Of a DNA stretch of 64,000 bases, positions 1-8,748 are shown in pieces. Numbering within the stretch: the first letter of the stretch is position 1; each line of letters begins with the position of its first letter. Made by a program: the position numbers and the translations under genes. Below the pieces are notes generated by a model. The model ran no database searches and had not been told where the DNA came from. It saw nothing but the letters and a program-made list of their open reading frames with translations. The stretch is from Mesorhizobium sp. SARCC-RB16n (lineage in GTDB: Bacteria; Pseudomonadota; Alphaproteobacteria; Rhizobiales; Rhizobiaceae). The stretch lies in the NCBI RefSeq assembly GCF_008520305.1, contig NZ_ML703301.1:1-64000 (forward strand), read 5' to 3'.

Positions 1-39
1 CTCCGCCCGCTTCTAAAAGCTGACTAGACCTGCGCGGGT

Positions 40-903
40 TCAAGATCTCTCGCGAAAATCCAGCAGCTTCGCATGACGTAGCTTTTCTTCGCCCTTCAGG
101 AACTTCACACGCCCGACAAGCCCGGGCTTTAGCCATTCGGCCCTGTCGCTCTTAATCCCTTTCGGCACCGGCCCTCCTACCTTACCTTGAACCCGATCCC
201 ACAGGCGCTGGCGCTTGTCGGCCTTAAAAGTGACGAAGGCGCCGCCGGCGTATCGGCCCTTGTCGGCCATCAGCACCATGGCCGGCTTTCCGGCCTCGCG
301 CTGGACGCCAATGATGTCCATCTCCTTTTCGGCGTAGCATTTGATTTTGCGCCAGTTCATTGTTGGCCCGCTGCGATAGGTGCTGGTGCGACGCTTGGCG
401 ATCATGCCTTCCAGCCCTGCCCGGTCGACAAGGTGAAAAACGGCATCCCCGGTGCCGGGTAGAGCCTCGCTGAACTGTATGCGCCCGCCGTCGGGAATCA
501 GTTCGTGTAGGATCTCACGACGATCCTCCGCCGGCATGTCTCGCAAGTCGTGGTCGTTGAGGTGCAGAAGGTCAAAGGCGACCAGATACAGATCACCGGA
601 GGGCGGTCGGCTGGTCACCGCCGACTGCAAAGCATGGAAGTCTAAAAGGCCCGCCTGGTCGATCGTGATGGTCTCGCCATCAATGACAAAGTTTGCTGCG
701 TCGATCGCCGCCGCCTCGCCGGCAAGTTGGATATAGCGACCCGTCCAGTCGTGGCCGTTCTTGGTTAGCAGCCGGACGCCATCCTCATCCTTGATGACCT
801 GGGTCCGGTAGCCATCAAACTTGATCTCGAAAATCCACTCGTCGCCTTGCGGTGGCGTATCCACCAGTGCGGGCTCCATAGGCCGGATGAATTTCAGACG
901 CAT
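40..903 (-). CDS. ATP-dependent DNA ligase, LigD/LigC-type stand-alone
   Basis: Seals nicks in duplex DNA using ATP, in the LigD/LigC group linked to non-homologous end joining. The adenylation motif I (EIKFDGYR, with the acceptor lysine) lies about 35 residues from the start. Motif III (AFDLLHLN), motif IV (EGMIAKRR) and motif V (WRKIKC) follow in order, and the last 100 residues look like the OB fold. At about 288 residues it has the length of a minimal ligase with no Ku, polymerase or nuclease domain beside it. I chose the ATG at 903 because homology begins at RLKFIRPMEP; a start at 930 would run through a perfect inverted repeat (910-928). No ku gene is seen in the window, although a LigD-polymerase scrap lies near 43.3 kb. 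Confidence 0.88.
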   Translation of the reverse strand: MRLKFIRPMEPALVDTPPQGDEWIFEIKFDGYRTQVIKDEDGVRLLTKNGHDWTGRYIQLAGEAAAIDAANFVIDGETITIDQAGLLDFHALQSAVTSRPPSGDLYLVAFDLLHLNDHDLRDMPAEDRREILHELIPDGGRIQFSEALPGTGDAVFHLVDRAGLEGMIAKRRTSTYRSGPTMNWRKIKCYAEKEMDIIGVQREAGKPAMVLMADKGRYAGGAFVTFKADKRQRLWDRVQGKVGGPVPKGIKSDRAEWLKPGLVGRVKFLKGEEKLRHAKLLDFRERS

Positions 904-909
904 GCATAG

Positions 910-928
910 GACTCGCAGACTGCGAGTC
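910..928. promoter_or_regulatory. 19-bp inverted repeat upstream of ligase gene
   Basis: Perfect 9-bp arms GACTCGCAG and CTGCGAGTC are separated by one base, ending 7 bases before the chosen ligase start. Position and symmetry fit an operator or a leader hairpin. No Shine-Dalgarno sequence is obvious in this leader. The function is inferred only from placement. Confidence 0.45.
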
Positions 929-1018
929 AATTAGCTTTATCTAAAATTGTTCCGAACCTGCATGCGCCGAACAACAAAGCTGGGCGCACCACCTTGCCAC
1001 CCGTCGGACGAAGCGACG

Positions 1019-1597
1019 ATGACGAAGTACCAGGTGGAAGAGATCCAAGGCGACACGGTGGTGTCATCCGGCGTCGTCGTGGAGGACAATCCCATAAAGG
1101 CCGCCGAAGTGACGGCTGGTCAAAGTGTCTCGCCGAGCACACTACAGGATCATTGGTTCCGCGTGGTCGATGAAGAGCAAGCCGCTGTATACAAGTACAG
1201 CTTGGTCGGACCTGACGAGCGTCCAGACCTCTCGGAACTGACGAACTTGTCCAACTTCGGTCCGCCGATGCCTGGCAAGGTGCACGGACCTGAACCCGCA
1301 AAAGAGCAGGAGCATTTCTACAATTGTCCCGAATGCTTCAACCGGTGGACCAACGAGATTTTCGTCAAGTCTTCTGGCATGAAGTGCCTGGGCATAAGCC
1401 ACTGGCGACAGCCCGCAGCGACCCGAATTCACTCGACAAAAATAGCGAAGCCCGCTGATCGGTCTGCCGATGACGTGTCCACGGCTGCGGGCCGAGCCGG
1501 ACGAGCCAATCAGTTCCGTGCTACCCGCCGCAGAGACCCTCACACCAACACTGATTCGCGCGATCAACACGAAGCCTTCCTCAAACGGTGCATCATC
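1019..1597 (+). CDS. Small hypothetical protein reading through into a K+ channel gene
   Basis: From the ATG at 1019 (an earlier in-frame start lies at 947) the frame encodes about 100 residues of ordered-looking sequence beginning MTKYQVEEIQ. A CPEC pair and a later lone Cys hint at a decayed zinc ribbon, and an Arg/Ser/Thr-rich linker follows. There is no stop codon before the potassium channel at 1598, so the two are formally one 363-codon frame. I do not recognise the N-terminal part. The low-complexity linker suggests that an original stop was lost, or that the frame is open by chance because of high GC. A true fusion protein is possible but less likely. Confidence 0.4.
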
Positions 1598-2038
1598 ATG
1601 AACGTCATCGCAGTCAGTCTCGTATCGCTCGTTCTGGCAATCGCCTGCGTTCTCGTCCACTACGAGGCTTTCAAAATGGTCGCGAGTTCTGCCCGCTCCG
1701 CCGAGGTCGGCGGGTTTCCGAGCCGCGGACGATTGCTGATCGTAATCTTCGGAGCGCTTGCCGCTCACACTGTCGAGATTACGTTTTACGGTTTCGTCTT
1801 CTGGTGCCTCCATAGCTACGGCCTGTTAGGCGAAATCGTCGGAAAAATCTCCGATGGCTGGATCGACTTCCTGTATTTCTCCATCACCAATTATACGACG
1901 CTCGGAGTCGGTGACATCAGGGCAGAGGGTCCAATGCGACTGATTGCCTCTTCTGAGGCGCTCACCGGCCTGGTGCTGTTAAGCTGGACGGCCTCGTTCA
2001 CCTACCTTTCTATGGAAAATTTCTGGAAGAGGAGGTAG
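1598..2038 (+). CDS. Two-TM potassium channel family protein
   Basis: Predicted small K+-selective channel of the inner membrane. About 146 residues: a first transmembrane helix right after the start (MNVIAVSLVSLVLAI), a second hydrophobic stretch, a pore region ending in the selectivity filter TTLGVGD, and a last helix. This is the usual size for the rhizobial 'ion channel' family, which lacks a cytosolic RCK domain. I chose the ATG at 1598 because the membrane part starts there, although the frame is open upstream to 947. No Shine-Dalgarno sequence is clear. It stands alone between the ligase and the helicase, and its physiological role cannot be read from its neighbours. Confidence 0.7.
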   Translation: MNVIAVSLVSLVLAIACVLVHYEAFKMVASSARSAEVGGFPSRGRLLIVIFGALAAHTVEITFYGFVFWCLHSYGLLGEIVGKISDGWIDFLYFSITNYTTLGVGDIRAEGPMRLIASSEALTGLVLLSWTASFTYLSMENFWKRR

Positions 2039-2321
2039 AGCAGGCTGCGCCCGCCTGACATAGCCAACTCTTTCGTTCCGTCGGCGAGGAGCGGCTTTGT
2101 GCCCTTTAGCGAACAACGGATCGATCTCGGCGATGGGCAGGCAAGATGGAAAGGCTCGAGGAGTTTTGCGGCCACTACCGAAGCGCCGTCGCTTGAGATA
2201 ACCAGAGGCGTTGAATGCTGCCTCGCCATGCGTCATTCCTCCTGTTTAGGGTGCGGCTGAACCGCATTTGCCAAGCGACCCGATTGCCTCCCTAGGCAAC
2301 AATTTCTTCTCCAAGCACCGC

Positions 2322-4352
2322 TTAGCCGCGCGGATTGAGTAGTTCTGTCGCGACCGCGCCGATCTCTTTCCCAATGTTCGCGCGCGCCTTGGCCCAAAGC
2401 CTTCTCAAAAGCGGCTTAGGGACCATACCGTCGAACCTCGCTGTCTCGAGGTTCTCGACGAACTCCGAAATGGACTCGATATCCGGTGGGCGTTCGGCTA
2501 CCTGGCGAAGGACCGCCTCCGCTTCTTCAGGCGTAGTCTCCAAAACCGTCACGCCGACGTCGTGCACCGCGCATTCAAGGCCTGCCGAAACCAATGTGAA
2601 AGCGAGAACGGCATTGGCTTCGGTGCCTCTCCAGGTTAGGACGTGCGTATCCTTCCCCGCCGGCAGGAATCTGGTCTGCCGCAGTCCGAGCTCCAGATAG
2701 GCCTCCCTCCCCTGGCGCAGGAAGTCGGCGGCGGTCGCATCGAGATAAGCGGGAATGTCGTAGCCTTCCAAGACCGCTCGCATCTCGGCCGAAAGCCTGT
2801 CGTGGACAGGTTCGCTCATCACGTTGTCGAACTGAGGGATCTTTCCGGACCGATGCCGCTCGACCTCGAGCACCTTGCTGCGGTCGTCCACCGATGCGAT
2901 ACGCCAGCGCTGTCCGGCGAACGCGATCACCACTCCAACGGCGACCGGGTTCGAGATCGGGATGGCGCCAAGCGTCCGCCCGCCGCAGACGATCCGCCAC
3001 TCCTCGTCCGTCGAAAACACGGCATAGAAGTCACGGCCAGCCGTAAGCCGCTCACCGATTTCACCGAGCATGACGGTACCATCAGGCGCCTGCTCCAGCA
3101 GCCCATTATCCGCCGAAGCCATGCCGCGCAGCAACTCGACATAGTCGCCCTTTCCCAAAACGGAAAGCGGACCAGCGGAGCAAATCGTCTCGAAAAGGCG
3201 ATCGGCGCGCAGCCCGCCCTCCTGTGCGATCACGGAGAGCGTCTGGTGAAGCGCGACGGTCGCGACGGCATCGACGATGGAAGGCGGTTCGACGAACTTC
3301 GCGACGAGCAGGCGCACGGCGGCAACTGCACGCACCGTCTCCAGCCTCAGGTGAGCGAGTGGGTCGGAATCCTGTCCGAGATTTCGTTCTCTCACATACA
3401 TGCGAAGGATTGCCGGAACGCCGCGCCGCCGGCCACTGCGTCCCAGACGTTGGCGAAGCGAGGCGAGCGACCGCGGCGCGCCGACCTGGGCCACCGACTT
3501 GATAGATCCGATATCGATGCCTAGCTCCAAAGTGGTCGTCGCGACCGCCGTCGTGGGCAGGTTGGCCTGTTTCAACCTTTCTTCGAGTTCCTCCCGCAAT
3601 TCCTTGGAGAGGCTGCCATGATGGGGAAAGAACTCGTTCGGGACACCGCCATTCTCGGATCGCGTCCGCAGCCTGTCCGCCAGGGCTTCCACCCGCCGAC
3701 GCGACCCGGAGAATACAAGGTTGTTCGCTCCGCGAAGCGTGGCGAACATATGGTCGGCGATGAAGTCCAGCGCTACTGGCTTCTCGTCCGCCTCCAGTCC
3801 GTCGATTTCTTCGGCGTCCTCGCCATCCGCGTACGCCCGCAGCTGGAGCCTTAGCTCGGGCGAGTCGGCCGAGGACTCCACGATCGAAACGGACGAAGGC
3901 GAAGCTGCATTCAGCCAGCCGGCGGCAACGGATAGGTCGCCTATCGTAGCGGAAAGCCCGATCCGCCTTGCCGGTTCCACGGACAAGGCATCCAGCCGCC
4001 GAAGCAAGGTAGCCAGATGGAGGCCGCGCGGCCCGCTCAGAAAGGCATGCAGTTCGTCGATGACGATGAACTCCAGCGCGCCGAGCATCCTCCTCGCATC
4101 ACCCGGGCGACGGAGGAGCATCGCCTCGATGGATTCCGGAGTTATCAGGACGACGCCGCGCGGATCGCGTCTAGTCCGCTGCTTGGCGGCTTGAGGCGCA
4201 TCCCCATGCCATCGGACGACGTCGATCTCCATCCGCTCGCAGAGGTCGTCCAGGCGGCGGAACTGGTCGTTGATTAGGGCCTTGAGCGGACCCACATAGA
4301 GGACCGACACGCCCGGCTCCGCCCGCGCCGCCACTTTCGTCAGGATTGGCAA
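2322..4352 (-). CDS. Lhr-like DEAD/DEAH-box helicase without a usable start codon
   Basis: Superfamily 2 helicase of the Lhr type, which unwinds nucleic acid using ATP; relatives often sit in defence or repair islands. Motif II (IDELHAF), motif III (SAT) and motif VI (QRLGRSGRR) are present, followed by a long C-terminal region. The Walker A segment (ATAAGKTEAAF) lies upstream of the TTG at 4352. Family-like sequence (GFDRLHETIRRW) continues to about 4519, but between there and the in-frame TGA at 4572-4574 I find no ATG, GTG or TTG. Starting at 4352 would remove the ATP-binding loop. The gene therefore seems to have lost its start at the joint with the restriction-enzyme gene and is probably inactive, unless a rare start codon is used. 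Confidence 0.75.
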   Translation of the reverse strand: MPILTKVAARAEPGVSVLYVGPLKALINDQFRRLDDLCERMEIDVVRWHGDAPQAAKQRTRRDPRGVVLITPESIEAMLLRRPGDARRMLGALEFIVIDELHAFLSGPRGLHLATLLRRLDALSVEPARRIGLSATIGDLSVAAGWLNAASPSSVSIVESSADSPELRLQLRAYADGEDAEEIDGLEADEKPVALDFIADHMFATLRGANNLVFSGSRRRVEALADRLRTRSENGGVPNEFFPHHGSLSKELREELEERLKQANLPTTAVATTTLELGIDIGSIKSVAQVGAPRSLASLRQRLGRSGRRRGVPAILRMYVRERNLGQDSDPLAHLRLETVRAVAAVRLLVAKFVEPPSIVDAVATVALHQTLSVIAQEGGLRADRLFETICSAGPLSVLGKGDYVELLRGMASADNGLLEQAPDGTVMLGEIGERLTAGRDFYAVFSTDEEWRIVCGGRTLGAIPISNPVAVGVVIAFAGQRWRIASVDDRSKVLEVERHRSGKIPQFDNVMSEPVHDRLSAEMRAVLEGYDIPAYLDATAADFLRQGREAYLELGLRQTRFLPAGKDTHVLTWRGTEANAVLAFTLVSAGLECAVHDVGVTVLETTPEEAEAVLRQVAERPPDIESISEFVENLETARFDGMVPKPLLRRLWAKARANIGKEIGAVATELLNPRG

Positions 4353-4496
4353 GAAGGCGGCTTCCGTTTTTCCGGCCGCGGTGGCGGCCGCAATCAGGAC
4401 GTCGTTCCGGCCGCCCAGGATCGCGGCGACCGCCTTGTCCTGGACATCGCGGAGTTCCTCCCACTTACGCTCCCAGATCCAGCGCCGGATCGTTTC

Positions 4497-5567
4497 ATGA
4501 AGCCTGTCGAATCCGGGGGGCGCCTCAGAGCCTGCCCGTACCGCGCTCTCAACGACGATCTGGTGTCGAACTCAATCCGCCAGCTCTTCGCCCTGCCTGC
4601 GGGTATTCACCCGTTTGTCACTCCGGCCGTCACGCTCAAGCGCACGGATGTTCGGGACGACATTGGCAGGCGTCTGGCCGCTGGGGAGCATGTTTTCATT
4701 TACTTCGACAAGAAGACCAGCGGCGAGCTTTCAATCCCACCAACCGAACGCTCGCCGGAGTTCTCGTTCGATGTGACGGTCGTCGAAGTCACGAACAAGG
4801 ATGGCGTTCCCCATATCGGGCGCCTTGGTATCCTTGAAATCCAGACGATGGATTTCCACGGTTCCTACCGCGATGCCGTACGCAACCTGCGCGAGGGCCT
4901 GCGAATGCATCCGACGCACTTCGGTCTGACCGTGCAGGATAATCAGTGGTGGCTGTCCGAGGGCGTGGAAGGCCCCAACATCGCCAACGTATTCAAGCGC
5001 ACCTTCTACCAGATGATGTTCAAGTTCCAGCTAGGCCAACATGACCGCTGCGCCGGGTGCGTTCTCGCGATTCCGCAATCCGTCTGGGATAGTTGGCAGC
5101 GTCATCTCGGCGCTCCCGATTTGAAAGCGGAGACGGACGGAACGTTCAGCCTGCTCGCGCCCGGACGCGAGCGTCTTGACCCCTGCCCGGCCTGGATTTA
5201 CGTATTCGACCCCGATGCGCGGACCGATGTCACGCCGTCTCCCATCGTGGTCAGAAAAATGATCGGCACGGATGCCCCTTCTATCTCGCACTGGGCGCTT
5301 GAGGTCGCTCCCGCTGCCGCCCTCTCGAACATCGATGCGGAAGTCGGATTACTTTCGGCCCTCTCGGGACGGCTCAAGCTGTTCTGGCCGGAACTCGCCA
5401 AGACCGTCGTCGCCGACGTGCCCGTCGAGGACATGAGGGCAGCCCCCGGCGCCAGACCACGCAAGCCGCGCCGCAAGGATGTTCCAATCGAGAGCCTGGA
5501 AAGCCGGTCCGACTATTCAGGTCCTGGACCGGAAGCCGTGCACGGCGAGGAGCCGGACGAAGGCTGA
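4497..5567 (+). CDS. NotI-family restriction endonuclease-like protein, 5'-truncated
   Basis: Resembles the NotI family of type II restriction endonucleases (rare-cutting, PD-(D/E)XK fold). An acidic residue in FSFDVTVVEV precedes LEIQTMDFHG, which gives the E-x-Q variant of the catalytic motif that I recall for NotI. Family members as I recall them carry about 80 further N-terminal residues with cysteines for an iron-binding Cys4 site. Here homology begins abruptly at CPYRAL, codon 13, directly beside the helicase joint. The first 12 residues are antisense to helicase sequence, so the N-terminus appears lost. The 3' end overlaps the convergent vsr gene by 55 bp. No cognate methyltransferase is present. 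The family call is from memory and should be tested by profile search. Confidence 0.6.
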   Translation: MKPVESGGRLRACPYRALNDDLVSNSIRQLFALPAGIHPFVTPAVTLKRTDVRDDIGRRLAAGEHVFIYFDKKTSGELSIPPTERSPEFSFDVTVVEVTNKDGVPHIGRLGILEIQTMDFHGSYRDAVRNLREGLRMHPTHFGLTVQDNQWWLSEGVEGPNIANVFKRTFYQMMFKFQLGQHDRCAGCVLAIPQSVWDSWQRHLGAPDLKAETDGTFSLLAPGRERLDPCPAWIYVFDPDARTDVTPSPIVVRKMIGTDAPSISHWALEVAPAAALSNIDAEVGLLSALSGRLKLFWPELAKTVVADVPVEDMRAAPGARPRKPRRKDVPIESLESRSDYSGPGPEAVHGEEPDEG

Positions 5568-5962
5568 TCGCGCAATTCCGGGACCAGCCGACCCAGCGCC
5601 GCCTGATCTTTTGTCTGGCATTCCCAGATCACAAACACACGCCACCCGAGGCCTTTCAGCTCCGCACGCACGCGGGTATCACGCGCCTTGTTGCGCTCCA
5701 GCTTCGGCGTCCAGTAGCCGGCGTTGGATTTCACCGTGCGGCGGCCCGTGCGGCAATGTGGACATCCGTGCCAGAAACAGCCGTGAACGAACACCACCGT
5801 ATAACGCGATCGGAAAACCAGATCAGGCTTTCCGGGCAGCCCGCCTGCATGAAGGCGGTAACGGAGGCCCTGCGCATAGAGAAAACGGCGCACCCGCAGT
5901 TCCGGGACCGTGTCCTTGCCGCGGATTGCGGCCATGTTTCGGCTGCGCACACTATCAGTCAT
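5513..5962 (-). CDS. vsr: Very short patch repair endonuclease (Vsr)
   Basis: Nicks DNA 5' of T:G mismatches that arise when 5-methylcytosine deaminates, starting short-patch repair; Vsr genes normally accompany a cytosine methyltransferase. The N-terminus has the typical RSRNMAAIRGKDT block, the centre GKPDLVF with the catalytic Asp, then VFVHGCFWHGCPHC with the zinc-binding Cys/His residues, and FVIWECQ near the end. About 149 residues, full length. I chose the ATG at 5962 (MTDSVRSRNM) over the upstream Met at 6010. The tail overlaps the convergent NotI-like gene. No dcm-like gene is found in the window, so this vsr is orphaned. Confidence 0.92.
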   Translation of the reverse strand: MTDSVRSRNMAAIRGKDTVPELRVRRFLYAQGLRYRLHAGGLPGKPDLVFRSRYTVVFVHGCFWHGCPHCRTGRRTVKSNAGYWTPKLERNKARDTRVRAELKGLGWRVFVIWECQTKDQAALGRLVPELRDQPSSGSSPCTASGPGPE

Positions 5963-6165
5963 GGATACGTCGCCCTTCCGATGGCATACTTTGGCGGTCT
6001 TCGGTCGCATCGTTTGAGCGTGGGAAGTCGGGCGGGCAACCCCCTTCTTCCCACTAATGAAGACGCAGCATCAACATCTGCGGCATAATCAGGTCTACAG
6101 AGTCTCAATGAACCTCGCTGGTTCACCGGCGGTCTCGTGAAGCCATAGCTCGACGAGTTGCAAAA

Positions 6166-6613
6166 CTAGCATGAGAATGCGATCTCCTGCACCTCAATGG
6201 GCAAGCCGCCGGAAAACAGATAGATGGCGCGATCGGACTCCACGCGTCTGCGGAATATGCTAAGATTAGTGAGGTCTTTCAGAATGTCGTCGGGATGCGC
6301 CCCGGCGTGTTTGATTTCAATGATGGCGTGATTGCCGTTCCAGTCTTCAGGATATGTACCAATAGGTCCGGAACGGTGCTCGAAGCCTGCAAATTGCGCA
6401 GCGCCTCGTGACCTCGCTTGTCGACATCGCCATTAAGGGTGAACGGCGATGTACCTGTCCATCGGGTGCGCAACTGGTGATATAGCTCGTAGCAATAAAC
6501 TCTCTCCCGATAGATTGGTGTTCCACCATGATCGACAGCTTCATAAAACGCGATTCAATTGCGGCTGTCGCGCGCTCCAGGAACGTCGTCAATTCCTGGA
6601 TGCGAACCTCCAT
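6166..6613 (-). pseudogene. PD-(D/E)XK nuclease-like gene with two single-base frameshifts
   Basis: Read across three frames this gives a continuous protein of about 149 residues. It starts MEVRIQELTTFLERA (ATG 6613), jumps frame after MVEH to PIYRERVYCYELYHQL, and jumps again after VPDLLVH to WNGNHAIIEIKHAG, ending at the TAG at 6166-6168. VPDLLVH followed by IIEIK is a PD-(D/E)XK nuclease motif. Both joints fit the loss of one base, the first after CACC near 6523 and the second near 6349. The start lies 18 bases after the stop of the ATPase gene, so the two likely formed one operon. The damage could be real or could be sequencing error; the protein family is not one I can name. Confidence 0.72.
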
Positions 6614-6630
6614 GCAATGCTGATCAAGGT

Positions 6631-8748
6631 TTATTGGATGGGCGGCAGCATGCGAACGCATTCATCAATGACGTACTCGGGGATGCTCTCGAACTTATGC
6701 GGGTTGAGCTGCATCACGTACTCATTTTCGATGTGGTACGATTCATTGATAAATTTCCGGATCACGTCATCGTCGTGTTCGATGTTGAAAATCCGGAACA
6801 GCTGGATTTTCTCATAGCCGACGTCCGTGGCCGCGAATTTGGCGCGGATGGCGTTCACGTCGTTCACCTCAGCGACCAGCGCATCGTAGTTGAACCCTGG
6901 CAGGTGTTCTTTTCGAATGCTTTCCTCTGCTGCCTGCTTCTCCTCCGGGGTCATGTTCCGGTTTTCAGTCGCCGTCTGCAGCGTAGGAACGGCGCGGCCT
7001 TTGAACAGGCTTGCCAGCAGATTGTACTCCACGCCGACTTCATCTCGTAGCTCGTAGTCGCGCCGCAGATAAATGGCCTGCAGGATCGGGTCCTGCAGCG
7101 CGGTGATATTCGCCCTGCAGACTCTGGCAAAGGTCTGGATGTCTTCCCTCACGATCGGCACTTCTTTCACAATACCCCCGCGCGAAGAAAGGAAAGACGC
7201 CGATGGTTTTGCCCCCTGAAACACCTCCTTGGTACTTTTGATAACATCGATGGCGGGCTCGATGTCATGGGTCAGCAAAAGGGTGGTCCGCCCTCTCAGG
7301 CTGGCCTTGCCCTGGAACAGCTCGTGCAGAATGGCAAACTTCTTGTTCTTGTCGAACGACGAAATGGGGTCGTCCAGCACTACCAAGTCCGGGCTTTCGC
7401 TCAGCACCTGGTGCATGAAAAGAACCAGGGCAAAGGCGTTCTTTTCGCCGTAGCTCAGGTGCTTGGACGCAGCTTCCAAGTGACCGGCCAGATCCCGGTG
7501 CACCAGCTTCATTTTGTAGGATTGTTCCTCCGGAACGATCTCGACAACGTACTTGTAGCCGGCGGACCTTAGGAACGTGTTGATGCTGACCTGGTTGGCC
7601 TCTATCGCCTTTTTAATCTTGGCCTTGTGCTTGTTGACCCTTCCGGTCAGGTCGCCAACCTTTGTAAGCAGGTCTTCAAGCTGCGCGTTGACAGGATCTG
7701 TGATGCTCCGGGTCTCCGGGGAATCGAGCTTGTCCATGAGCGCCAGGTCGATCTTCAGCGGGGTGATCTTCTCACTGATCTGGTCCACATCGCGCAGGGA
7801 GAAAAAGGAGATAGCCCGGAGACCTTCCAACTGGGTGATCATGCCGTCGATCTCAGCCTTGAGGCTCGTAAGGAAACTTACCTCGGCGGCGGTTAGGTCA
7901 ATCTTGGTTTTCGTTACCTTCCGCAGGTTCTCGCGGCACTTCTCGCTGAAATATTTGCCAAGCCTTTCGATCACCGCTTTGAGTGTGTTGAGGTGACCCA
8001 CCGCCGTGGCGTCGAATTCCTTCTCGACGGCGAGGGCGGTGTCTTTCTGCCCCTCACCAACGAGCGGAGTGGCGCAATAGGGACAATTGTCGCCCAGCTT
8101 CAGATACTCGTTGCCTTTGATCTGCCAGCCGATCCACTTGGACGGTTCCTGGCTCTTAATGAAAGTCTCGAAGGGCTTCAGCGCCTCGGGAATATTCTCG
8201 GTCTTATTGCCGGTGCCGAAAGCCTTATGAATCTTGCTGTTCTTCGGAATGTTGCCGGGCTTCGATTTGCCGAACGCATCGCGCATTTCCTTGAAGTCGG
8301 AAATAGTCTGTTCGATTTCCGCACTGTTGGTGAGCGTCTGCTTCACACCAGATAGCAGGATGTCGATGGAGTCCATCGCTGCGACATAGTCCGGCGTTTT
8401 GATGAAGATGTCGAAGCTGTTCTTAAGGACTTCGTCTTTCTGGAAAACGAACTGCTGGACGTAGTCATCATCGAAGACAAGCGCGGACGCCATACCGTCT
8501 ATCCCGTGCACAGACGGCAGCGGTGCATCCGCCTTGCCTCGGCTCTTGAATGGCATGAGGTCACCGAGAGTGCCATCTCCGCGAATTTGGCTGACAACAG
8601 CTTTTGCCAAAGTACTTTTGCCAAGGCCGTTGGGCCCATATTTGATATTCAGCGTGCCTTTCAGCACGCTGATTTCGGCACGATCCACACTGTTACAGTT
8701 GCTGATGACAACAGTTAGTTGGGGCACACCAACGTCCTCCGCTTCCAA
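6631..8748 (-). CDS. AAA/ABC-type ATPase, PrrC/RecF-like, defence-associated candidate
   Basis: A 705-residue SMC/RecF-like ATPase, probably a nucleic-acid-sensing motor. Walker A (GPNGLGKST) lies near residue 38, a long helical middle contains a CPYCATPLVGEG knuckle, an ABC signature-like SYGEKNAFALVLF appears in the second half, and Walker B is LVVLDDPISSFD. This layout is shared by the AAA_13 family, to which the anticodon nuclease PrrC belongs, but no PrrC nuclease residues are evident. Downstream by 18 bases lies a broken PD-(D/E)XK nuclease, so the pair resembles ATPase-plus-nuclease phage defence systems such as Septu, though the nuclease type differs. The ATPase itself is uninterrupted. 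The exact activity is unknown. Confidence 0.75.
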   Translation of the reverse strand: MEAEDVGVPQLTVVISNCNSVDRAEISVLKGTLNIKYGPNGLGKSTLAKAVVSQIRGDGTLGDLMPFKSRGKADAPLPSVHGIDGMASALVFDDDYVQQFVFQKDEVLKNSFDIFIKTPDYVAAMDSIDILLSGVKQTLTNSAEIEQTISDFKEMRDAFGKSKPGNIPKNSKIHKAFGTGNKTENIPEALKPFETFIKSQEPSKWIGWQIKGNEYLKLGDNCPYCATPLVGEGQKDTALAVEKEFDATAVGHLNTLKAVIERLGKYFSEKCRENLRKVTKTKIDLTAAEVSFLTSLKAEIDGMITQLEGLRAISFFSLRDVDQISEKITPLKIDLALMDKLDSPETRSITDPVNAQLEDLLTKVGDLTGRVNKHKAKIKKAIEANQVSINTFLRSAGYKYVVEIVPEEQSYKMKLVHRDLAGHLEAASKHLSYGEKNAFALVLFMHQVLSESPDLVVLDDPISSFDKNKKFAILHELFQGKASLRGRTTLLLTHDIEPAIDVIKSTKEVFQGAKPSASFLSSRGGIVKEVPIVREDIQTFARVCRANITALQDPILQAIYLRRDYELRDEVGVEYNLLASLFKGRAVPTLQTATENRNMTPEEKQAAEESIRKEHLPGFNYDALVAEVNDVNAIRAKFAATDVGYEKIQLFRIFNIEHDDDVIRKFINESYHIENEYVMQLNPHKFESIPEYVIDECVRMLPPIQ

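Noticed and set aside
2002-2229. Possible 75-residue gene between the channel and the helicase, minus strand
   Set aside because: A competing frame of similar length overlaps it, there is no ribosome site, and no family is recognised.
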